NCBI RefSeq assembly: GCF_003688595.1
Contig: NZ_RCWT01000011.1
Span: forward strand, 124,001 to 188,000
Length of the DNA: 64,000 nt
DNA from: Sphingomonas sp. PP-F2F-G114-C0414
GTDB taxonomy: Bacteria; Pseudomonadota; Alphaproteobacteria; Sphingomonadales; Sphingomonadaceae
Direction of reading: 5' to 3'
The notes beneath the pieces are model-generated. The model was given only the letters and a program-made list of their open reading frames with translations, was not told the origin of the DNA and ran no database searches. The translations under genes and the position numbers were made by a program. How positions within the stretch are numbered: the stretch's first letter is position 1; each line of letters starts with the position of its first letter. This document shows, in pieces, positions 20,262 through 26,847 of this stretch.

Positions 20262-21986
20262 CTAGAAATGAAGGATCGCATCGCCCGACAGGGCAACGAG
20301 ATACCGCTTATTCGCGACTATGCTTAAATTAGAATTGCCGTTGAAGGCGTTAGCGTCGAGCGCGCGGTAATACGCGACTTCGGGTCGTATCTCGATCTGG
20401 GGCGAGAACCAGTGTTGATAGCCGATCGCACCCGCGACGTAGCGAGTCTTCGCGCCGGTACGCTGACCCTTCTCGTCGTCGAGATACTCGCCGCGCAAGG
20501 TGATGTTGTTGAGCGGCGTCGGCGTGAAGTTCAGATAGGCGAGCGCCGATTGCGCATGCGCCGAGCACCGCAACACGTCGACGCTGTTGCACTGCGCCAG
20601 GCTGGGGGCGTTGAACGGCAGACGCTGCGGGCTGAACGGCGTGCCGCCCATCGCATACGCGTTCTGGACGACGGGGTTCAGCCCGTTCGGCACGTTCTTC
20701 TGGTAGAGATTATAGCTTTCGAACGCGACATGCCACTTGTCGGTGAAACGGTGATAATAGGTCAGACCGCTCCACTGCAGATTGTTGTAGCCCCACTCGC
20801 CGTTGTTGATCGCGTTGGTGCAGACGTAAAACGAGTCCCGTCCGCTATTCGACTGGTAGCGGACGCAGCCCGTGAACGAGGCCTGCGCGCCGGGATCCTT
20901 GCGATAGGTCGTGCCGGGGTAGAGCGGATTGGGAAAGGGGTTCGTCACCCGCTTGCCGACATTCCACAACGCGGTCTCGCTGCCATCGGTGACGGCGCCC
21001 TGGACGAACCAGTTCTTCGTCACCGCCAGCGTCGCCATGACGCCGGTGTTCGTATAGTTATCGAACGTGTACGTCATCGAATGCGAATACATGTAGTTGT
21101 TCGGCGCGAGCTGCGCCTCGATATCCGGCGCCGCGATGAACCGGCCGACCCTGATCACCAGACCCTGCGCGATCTTCGGAATATAGACCTCGCCGTAGAC
21201 CATCGGCAGATCGTAGCCATAGTCGTTGTTGTGCTTCAGCAGCTGGTTGCTGAACAGACCCAGCGAGGTGGTATAGCGGTAATCGACGCCGTAGATCCCG
21301 GCGACGCGGAACCCCCAGTCGACATGGTCCTGCTGCACCGTATCGGGCGTGCGCTCGACATAGACGACGGCCTGGTCGAGCTGGATCCGGCGAGGCTGAT
21401 AGTCGTATGCCGCGGGCGCATTGCCCCCCGGCACGGACGACGAGCTGTAATTGCCGCCGACATCGAGCCAACCATAGACCTGGACATGCGCGCTCGCGAG
21501 CGCCCGGCCGATGCCGGTGGGGGCGATCGCGGTCATCAACGGGCTGTCGACGGATGCTGGCCGGTTCGCACCGATGCTCGTCGCACCGCCATAGGGCCAT
21601 TCGGTAAACGGCAAGGGCGGCGTCGTCGCAGGCTGGGCGGGCCATCCTTCGCGGCGCGACGCCGGCGCATTGGGATCCGACGGCGCACTGGCATGCCCCA
21701 TCTCCAGCGCATAATAGCGCGTGAACCGGGTAAGGACACCGTCGCCGAGATTGTCCGTCGTATAGACCCCGCTGGCGTTCGACGCGCCCGCGCTCGAGGG
21801 GTTGGCGTTCGACGGATTGGTGCTCGATAGGTCGGCGCTCGACGGGTTGGTGCTCGATACGTTGGCGGGCACGCCGGCGGGCGAGTCCGCAGGCGCGGCG
21901 ACCGCGGCATCGCCGACCGTCTGCGCATGCGCTGCTACGGCCGGCAGCCCGAAGGTGCACAGGAACGCAGCAAAAGCTTTCTTCAT
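20262..21986 (-). CDS. Outer-membrane beta-barrel porin (BBP2/OmpL-like)
   Basis: 574 residues from ATG 21986, with SD AGGGGGA. The signal peptide is MKKAFAAFLCTFGLPAVAAHAQ. Residues ~35-75 are a low-complexity Ser/Asn/Pro stretch built from repeats of the type SSTNPSSAD. The remainder is a beta-barrel with YGWLDVGGNYS and VYVERTPDTVQQDHVDWGFR, which fits the putative beta-barrel porin-2 family. The stop lies 25 bp before the 27-residue peptide gene, so it may be co-transcribed with kdp and provide an outer-membrane route for ions. That role is inference. Confidence 0.8.
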   Translation of the reverse strand: MKKAFAAFLCTFGLPAVAAHAQTVGDAAVAAPADSPAGVPANVSSTNPSSADLSSTNPSNANPSSAGASNASGVYTTDNLGDGVLTRFTRYYALEMGHASAPSDPNAPASRREGWPAQPATTPPLPFTEWPYGGATSIGANRPASVDSPLMTAIAPTGIGRALASAHVQVYGWLDVGGNYSSSSVPGGNAPAAYDYQPRRIQLDQAVVYVERTPDTVQQDHVDWGFRVAGIYGVDYRYTTSLGLFSNQLLKHNNDYGYDLPMVYGEVYIPKIAQGLVIRVGRFIAAPDIEAQLAPNNYMYSHSMTYTFDNYTNTGVMATLAVTKNWFVQGAVTDGSETALWNVGKRVTNPFPNPLYPGTTYRKDPGAQASFTGCVRYQSNSGRDSFYVCTNAINNGEWGYNNLQWSGLTYYHRFTDKWHVAFESYNLYQKNVPNGLNPVVQNAYAMGGTPFSPQRLPFNAPSLAQCNSVDVLRCSAHAQSALAYLNFTPTPLNNITLRGEYLDDEKGQRTGAKTRYVAGAIGYQHWFSPQIEIRPEVAYYRALDANAFNGNSNLSIVANKRYLVALSGDAILHF

Positions 21987-22414
21987 TACTTCCCCCTTGA
22001 TCGACCACCGTTGAACGGCCTCCGTTGAACGACGTGGCGACGGTGTTGAGGGCAGCGCATCTGGCGTAAGGCCCATAGCAATTCGAGACCGATTCCAGCG
22101 TTTCGCGTATAGCCGGCGTATAGTCGGGCCCGCACAGCCGAATTATCGGACCCGACGCTCAGGTCGGACACCCGGCTCCGAGGCAGTTAACCGGCACGGG
22201 GATTAGCGATACCTGATCCTGGGTATCACCCAGATCGATCGCGAAGAGAGTCGTGCGACGATATGTAGCACCCGCAACTCGATCGCAGGCGCGATGTGAC
22301 GCAGAGTGCTGGATGCCCAAACGTCCCTGCCCACTGCCGCCGCCACGCCGCGACGGTTGCCGCATGCCGCTGCCAAGCTCGGATCGGCTTTACGTATAAG
22401 AGCACTTTTCTTCG
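21987..22414. other. Intergenic stretch without a convincing gene
   Basis: About 430 bp between the porin start and the small HTH gene. Short frames exist on both strands but none has an SD, a recognisable motif or neighbouring support. It should contain the promoter for the porin (and possibly kdp). I could not assign -35/-10 boxes with confidence. Confidence 0.5.
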
Positions 22415-22624
22415 TCATGCCGGGCTCGTTCCGCGCGCTGCGCGCCGGCCGCGCTCGATCATCTTCTCGAACGCCAGCTTCTTGACCAACGCCTTGGCGC
22501 GCTTGTCACTGAAGGCCAGCACCAGCGCGATCTGGCGCATTGCAGGACTGCGGCCGTGCTCGAGGATGTAGTGGGATATGAAATCAAGCGCCTGCTGCTT
22601 TAGGCTCGCTCCCGCCGACAGCAC
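22415..22624 (-). CDS. Small LexA-type winged-helix protein
   Basis: 69 residues from GTG 22624; an in-frame stop lies just upstream, so no longer form is possible. The segment LKQQALDFISHYILEHGRSP...MRQIALVLAFSDKRAKALVKKL...MIERGRRAARG follows the LexA N-terminal DNA-binding domain closely. The C-terminal autoprotease domain is absent. Stand-alone LexA-like HTH proteins are frequent in sphingomonad accessory DNA and are likely transcription regulators. The SD is weak. It marks the left side of the accessory patch. Confidence 0.6.
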   Translation of the reverse strand: MLSAGASLKQQALDFISHYILEHGRSPAMRQIALVLAFSDKRAKALVKKLAFEKMIERGRRAARGTSPA

Positions 22625-22846
22625 CTCTCAATAAACGCCCATTATTCCCTCAGGCCCGCCTATCTGATCATAAAAAGAAACGATGTTTGGCACTAGCCAA
22701 TTATCTTGATCAGAAATGGATCATTCATCGCATCTTAGATCGCTGCCCCCCTCTTGCGAAGATCACCTTCAACGCAGAAGAGGTTTGTATATCACTAATC
22801 CCCCGCGGCATCGGCATATCGCTCAGGATTTTCGAAAGGCAAACAC

Positions 22847-23851
22847 TTGGATCTTATTGCATTATTAAACGACGCGGTCGCCAAAATTCCTAGTGGAGAT
22901 CATTCTCAAGGTCTAAATGCCATTGTCCGCCACGTAAACAACGCCATACGCCATATAGAAAGAGATCAAAATCTCGATCCGGACTCATGCACCGATGCTA
23001 TTTACCGTACAAATCAAGCTTACGAGGGATCGCTGAAAGAGGCATATCGCGTTCTGGCAGGAAAGGATCCATCCGGACTTAGCCCCTTTCAGATAGAAGG
23101 GTATCTTGAATCTAACAATACCGTGCGTCCACGCGTGTTAACGCAGTTAACTAGATACAGGAAAGATTATCGCAACCCTTCCGCGCATGACTACAAACTT
23201 GACTTCGATAATGACGAAGCCCTACTAGCAATAGTTTCCGTCTGCGGATTTGCAATATTGCTTTTGAACCAAATAAGATCAAAGATTGAATCCACAGCAG
23301 CTCAGGCTAGAGTTGCTGTCAATACTTTAGTTAATAATAATACTAGCACTTTATCTAATGCGGAAAAGGTTGCCGCTATCTGCCTAGCCTACACTAGAGA
23401 GAGTACAAACGTAGATTGGTATGAATATGAAAGGGGAATTGCTGAGTCTTTAGTTGCATATGGATATAACGCAGATGTCCAGTTTGATGAAAATAACGAT
23501 GACTTAAACGAAAACACCTTATGGGACGTAATCGTTCGTGATAACGACTATGTCATCGGAATAGACTCAAGGCTCAGCCGTAGATACCGCACCGATCTCA
23601 AGCCGATGACTATGGTAGGATATGATACTACGCTATCGCACGATAACTTCAACGCTGCCGTGATAACGGTTCGGTCGTCAAAAGATACAGATTACCGCCT
23701 GTACCATGCTGCTAAGGCCCCTTACCCACTCTACATAATATGCGACCCTGCTGACACTGATCAACTAACGCTGTCGGAGGAATCTCTTGGAACGCTTACC
23801 GACGTCAGCAGTTTGGCCGAGCAGCTCGGTGTCAGCCACACAACAAAATAA
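22847..23851 (+). CDS. Predicted HEPN-domain protein with uncharacterised C-terminal domain
   Basis: 334 residues from TTG 22847, with an AAAGG SD about 7 nt upstream; no ATG exists between the preceding stop at 22796 and this point. The N-terminal ~150 residues are helical and contain YRNPSAHDY: R109-N-x3-H114, the R(N)X4H signature of HEPN ribonuclease-type domains, followed by a helix (ALLAIVSVCGFAILLLNQI). The C-terminal half alternates strands and helices (WDVIVRDNDYVIGIDSRLS, NAAVITVRSS, PLYIICD), possibly a nuclease-like fold. Local GC is about 42% in the lines I counted, far below the surroundings, so it was probably acquired. A defence role is inferred from HEPN families; no close relative is recognised. 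Confidence 0.7.
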   Translation: MDLIALLNDAVAKIPSGDHSQGLNAIVRHVNNAIRHIERDQNLDPDSCTDAIYRTNQAYEGSLKEAYRVLAGKDPSGLSPFQIEGYLESNNTVRPRVLTQLTRYRKDYRNPSAHDYKLDFDNDEALLAIVSVCGFAILLLNQIRSKIESTAAQARVAVNTLVNNNTSTLSNAEKVAAICLAYTRESTNVDWYEYERGIAESLVAYGYNADVQFDENNDDLNENTLWDVIVRDNDYVIGIDSRLSRRYRTDLKPMTMVGYDTTLSHDNFNAAVITVRSSKDTDYRLYHAAKAPYPLYIICDPADTDQLTLSEESLGTLTDVSSLAEQLGVSHTTK

Positions 23852-23937
23852 CTTTTCATCCGACCTGAAGGTGGGGCGGAGCAGCACTGCCCTCACCGCC
23901 CCGGACACCGAACTCGTGCACGGTCTGCTTCCCTTAC

Positions 23938-23960
23938 GCGGCGGATGTCCTATCCGCCGC
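23938..23960. terminator. Hairpin, possible terminator
   Basis: Perfect 9-bp stem GCGGCGGAT / ATCCGCCGC with loop GTCCT, 87 bp after the HEPN gene. No T-run follows, so termination is uncertain. A near twin lies at 24329. Confidence 0.5.
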
Positions 23961-24140
23961 AGGCTTACTAAACCGTGGAAAATGCGTCGTTCTCGAAGTG
24001 CTACAGGGGATGGACCCCGGCGATACCCCTGTAGGCGGCGCTAATGCAATACGTTCATATTGGATGTAAAAAACGATCTCGGACCCGCGTCTTTTCAGCA
24101 ATTTGCTCGTGGCTACGGCATTACAAATCCGCCGCGAACG

Positions 24141-24320
24141 ATGGAACCTGCTGTGCCCCACAATATCAATTACGAACTGCTGACAGAGATTGAGCTAGCT
24201 GTCGCATCGCGTGCAAAAACCGCTGGCGAGCGGCGACGCCATCTAGATCAAGCGGCAGTCTATGCGACGCTCGGCGAGAAGTACCGCGACGAACGTGCGC
24301 TCTTGGTTCTTGCCGAATAG
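24141..24320 (+). CDS. Conserved-looking small hypothetical protein
   Basis: 59 residues from ATG 24141 (MEPAVPHNINYELLTEIELA...). The frame is open to a TTG at 24060, but the conserved-looking part starts here. The segment AGERRRHLDQAAVYATLGEK resembles small soluble helical proteins often seen in Sphingomonadales; function is unknown. The SD is weak. It ends 8 bp before a hairpin. Confidence 0.55.
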   Translation: MEPAVPHNINYELLTEIELAVASRAKTAGERRRHLDQAAVYATLGEKYRDERALLVLAE

Positions 24321-24328
24321 GTTCTCGT

Positions 24329-24351
24329 GCGGCGGAGAGACCCTCCGCCGC
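24329..24351. terminator. Hairpin between convergent small genes
   Basis: Perfect 9-bp stem GCGGCGGAG / CTCCGCCGC with loop AGACC. It lies between the 59-residue gene (plus) and the broken secreted-protein gene (minus), so it may terminate both. No T-run is present. The stem sequence nearly matches that at 23938. Confidence 0.6.
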
Positions 24352-24359
24352 AGCGGACA

Positions 24360-24647
24360 TCACCCCACTACAACTATGCCCCTCGGAGGCTGCGGATTCG
24401 TGATATCTCCGTATGGATTTCCGCTGTAGTCATGGGGATCAAAAGCATCAGGCTGGTATTCACGGCAATACGGCGCGCCTTGATCCGCCCAACATTCGTT
24501 GAAGGACTCGTACCCGCCTTATTCCGGCCCTGAACAGTTGCGGTTAATGCGGTTGCACAGTCCGGTATTTCCGGATGTTTGCGCAAGGAGGATTTGCGGT
24601 GCAGAAAGCAATCCTGCAACCGTTAATGCTTGTAATATCAGCCTCAT
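24360..24647 (-). pseudogene. Small secreted protein interrupted by an in-frame TAA
   Basis: ATG 24647 has a good SD (GGAGG, 9 nt upstream) and begins a clear signal peptide, MRLILQALTVAGLLSAPQIL then LAQ. The mature part runs to NRNCSGPE and meets TAA at 24519-24521. The same frame continues past it with protein-like sequence (GGYESFNECWADQGAPYCRE, ending in PPRGIVVVG) to TGA at 24360. The total is 95 codons with one internal stop. Cysteines lie on both sides of it. The simplest reading is a Tyr codon mutated to TAA; a 42-residue secreted product is the alternative. No named family is recognised. Confidence 0.7.
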
Positions 24648-24783
24648 GTCTACAACCTCCGTCGTTCGACCGTCGGAAGACGGTACTTCCGGGCTAGGGA
24701 GGGCAGGATCACACGCCTTGTCGAGCTTATTGGCCCGACTGGGGTATTTCTGGGACAATTGTGCCATACTAAACCATTAACCC

Positions 24784-25320
24784 GTGGATTTCCGCAAGGC
24801 GCGGACGGGCTTCGGAGCGTATGGTGGACAGTCTCAATATCGGCTGACGGCGGAGTTTCCAGATGGCCTTGATGCCGCCGGTCGGCGGGCGGTCACCGAA
24901 GCGATGTGCTCGGAACTAAAAACCATCGGCATGATGTACGTAGCAGCGATCCATGCGCCTGATCACCATAATGATCGCCGCAATGGTCATCTGCACATCG
25001 CTTGTCATGACCGACCGGCCAAGACGATTGGGGACCGATGGGACTTCGAGATCGCGGAGCCCGTTGCGGGACAGCATGACCGGATCCGCTATTCCATGGC
25101 GTCCATCCTCAGGCGTCGAGGCGTCGACAAGGATCAACTCGCAGTCGCCCTGGACCATCAGGCGCTCAATACGACAACCGAGCGCTATGCGACGCTCGAC
25201 CCTGAAGACCCCCGCTACCTAGAGAGCGTCCGCGCAATGCTGGAGGAGTTGATTGCCGACTTGCTGCAGAAAGCGACGGTTCCGCTTCACGCAAAACGCA
25301 CGCAAGTCGTCAACACAAGT
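24784..25320 (+). pseudogene. Fused remnant: MobA/MobL relaxase fragment + tyrosine recombinase C-terminus
   Basis: The open frame starts at GTG 24784. Residues 20-90 match the relaxase metal-binding region: H57-A-P-D...N-D-R-R-N-G-H69-L-H71-I. From about residue 100 the sequence becomes a tyrosine recombinase C-terminus: SMASILRRRGV, the box-III His in ALDH125Q and the nucleophile Y135 in TTERYATL. Two unrelated mobile-element genes are thus joined by deletion. The proper end is lost: the frame runs on through the tRNA gene and into antisense of cpdR, so nothing after about 25320 is real coding. It points at the 3' end of tRNA-Val, a typical integration site. Confidence 0.7.
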
Positions 25321-25336
25321 GGCGGCTCTAAAAAAC

Positions 25337-25373
25337 AAAAACCCCGCCATCCCAACTGGAATGGCGGGGTTTT
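25337..25373 (-). terminator. Rho-independent terminator of tRNA-Val
   Basis: On the minus strand a 10-bp stem (ACCCCGCCAT / ATGGCGGGGT) is followed by a T-rich tract containing TTTTTG then TTTTTT. It lies directly after the tRNA 3' end. Confidence 0.9.
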
Positions 25374-25375
25374 AA

Positions 25376-25450
25376 TGGTGGGCGTGGCAAGGATTGAACT
25401 TGCGACCCCTGCGATGTCAACACAGTGCTCTACCACTGAGCTACACGCCC
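25376..25450 (-). tRNA. tRNA-Val (GAC)
   Basis: 75 nt including an encoded CCA. The acceptor stem pairs GGGCGTG with CACGCCC, the D-arm is TAGCTCAGTGGTAGAGCA, the anticodon loop TTGACAT gives GAC (Val), and the T-arm contains GTTCAATCC. A terminator follows immediately. Confidence 0.96.
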
Positions 25451-25494
25451 GCCGGACGGCTCCACTAGCCGCGGTTATCGCGGCGTGCAAGCGT

Positions 25495-25872
25495 TCAATG
25501 CATCCCCGTCACATTATCCATCTCGAACAGCCGATCGACCTCGGCGACGAGGTCGCGCAGATGGAACGGCTTCGACAGCACGCGGGCGTTCGGCATTGCC
25601 CGCCCGGCCTTCAGCGTGACCGCCGCAAAGCCGGTGATGAACATCACGCGCAGGTCTGCGCACATCTCCCCTGCCTTCTGCGCGAGCTCGATCCCGTCCA
25701 TTTCGGGCATGACGATATCGGTCAGCAACAGGTCGAACGTCTCGGTTTCAAGCAATGGGATCGCCGCGGTGCCACGGTCGACCGCGGTCACCGCATAGCC
25801 CGACCGTTCGAGCGCACGCGTCAGATATTCGCGCATGACCTGATCGTCTTCGGCCAGCAGGATTCGCAACAT
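25495..25872 (-). CDS. cpdR: Single-domain response regulator, CpdR-like
   Basis: 125 residues from ATG 25872 (MLRILLAEDDQVMREYLTRA); a further in-frame ATG eight codons upstream is less likely. Receiver only: acidic pair EDD, phosphoacceptor in LLLTDIVMPEMDGIEL, MFITGFAAV and SKPFHLRDL. Length and sequence fit CpdR, which in alphaproteobacteria controls ClpXP-dependent proteolysis during the cell cycle. The divergent neighbour, an N-formylglutamate amidohydrolase gene, is the usual cpdR neighbour in this class. A small hairpin (GCCGCG/CGCGGC) follows the stop. Confidence 0.88.
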   Translation of the reverse strand: MLRILLAEDDQVMREYLTRALERSGYAVTAVDRGTAAIPLLETETFDLLLTDIVMPEMDGIELAQKAGEMCADLRVMFITGFAAVTLKAGRAMPNARVLSKPFHLRDLVAEVDRLFEMDNVTGMH

Positions 25873-25982
25873 CGATCTAAAGTCCCGTTTTCGCACAGCA
25901 TCGTTGCAGCCGACCTAGCCGCAAAGCGGTTAAGATTTCCAGATCGATTGCCCGCATCGCACGGTCGCCCTAGCGTGGATCG

Positions 25983-26843
25983 ATGCCATCCGCCCCGTTT
26001 ACCTCGCTCCCGTTCGAACGCTTCGGCACGACACCCCCGTCGAGCCCGGTGGTGATCTCCGTGCCGCATGCGGGCCGCGACTATCCACTTGCGCTGAAGA
26101 CCGCGTTGCGCGTGCCGGTGGCCGGGCTGCTGCCGCTGGAGGATCGGCTCGTCGATGCGGTCGCCAAGGCGGCACGCACGCACCAGACCACGATCGTCCA
26201 ATTGCGCGCCCGCGCTTGGATCGATCTGAACCGCAGCGAAGACGAACGCGATCCGCTGATCGACGAAGGGGCGGCAACGACTCCGCTGGCGCAGCAATCC
26301 GCCAAGTTGCGCAGCGGCCTCGGCCTCGTCCCACGCCGGACATCGGCTGCCGGCGATCTCTGGGCGCGGCGGTTCACCGATGCGGAGATCACCACGCGGA
26401 TCGTCGAGGATCATCGCCCGTATCACGACGCGGTCGGTGCAGCGCTCCAGGCGGCGCGCGCACGGTTCGGGATCGCGGTGCTGCTCGACGTGCATTCGAT
26501 GCCGCCACTTGCGCCCGGCGGCCCCCGCATCGTGATCGGCGACCGCTTCGGCCATGCGGCGGATGGCCGGTTCGTCGACGTCGTCGAAGCGGCCTGCGTC
26601 GCGCACGGCTTTTCGGTCGCGCGCAACGCGCCGTATGCAGGCGGGCATATCCTCGAACGGCACGCCGCGCCCGGCACCGGGATCCACGCGATCCAGCTGG
26701 AACTCGACCGCACGCTGTATCTCGATCGCAAGCACCATGCGCCGGGCGCGGGATTCGCGCGCGTCGTCGACCTCGTCCGCGTCATGCTGGACGCGCTGGC
26801 GGAGGAAGCCCGCTTAACGCCGCTGGCCTTCGCCGCGGAATAA
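25983..26843 (+). CDS. N-formylglutamate amidohydrolase family protein
   Basis: 286 residues. It carries the family features VISVPHAGRDYP near the start, ARAWIDLNRSEDERDP, VLLDVHSMPP (metal-ligand region) and IQLELDRTLYLD. The family hydrolyses N-formylglutamate (HutG-type) or related N-acyl amino acids. No other histidine-degradation genes are nearby, so the true substrate is open. It is divergent from cpdR, 110 bp apart, and converges on the Mfd-like gene with a 4-bp gap. Confidence 0.88.
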   Translation: MPSAPFTSLPFERFGTTPPSSPVVISVPHAGRDYPLALKTALRVPVAGLLPLEDRLVDAVAKAARTHQTTIVQLRARAWIDLNRSEDERDPLIDEGAATTPLAQQSAKLRSGLGLVPRRTSAAGDLWARRFTDAEITTRIVEDHRPYHDAVGAALQAARARFGIAVLLDVHSMPPLAPGGPRIVIGDRFGHAADGRFVDVVEAACVAHGFSVARNAPYAGGHILERHAAPGTGIHAIQLELDRTLYLDRKHHAPGAGFARVVDLVRVMLDALAEEARLTPLAFAAE

Positions 26844-26847
26844 CCCG

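Noticed and set aside
22687..22893. 68-codon TTG-start frame before the HEPN gene
   Set aside because: No SD or motif, overlaps the HEPN start in another frame; low-GC DNA gives spurious frames less often but nothing supports this one.
22076..24783. Second copy of the tRNA-Val 3' end as the far attachment site of the island
   Set aside because: I looked for a repeat of the tRNA 3' sequence on the left side and did not see one, so island borders remain undefined.
25321..26055. Continuation of the relaxase/integrase frame
   Set aside because: It reads through tRNA-Val, its terminator and antisense of cpdR, so it cannot be functional coding sequence.
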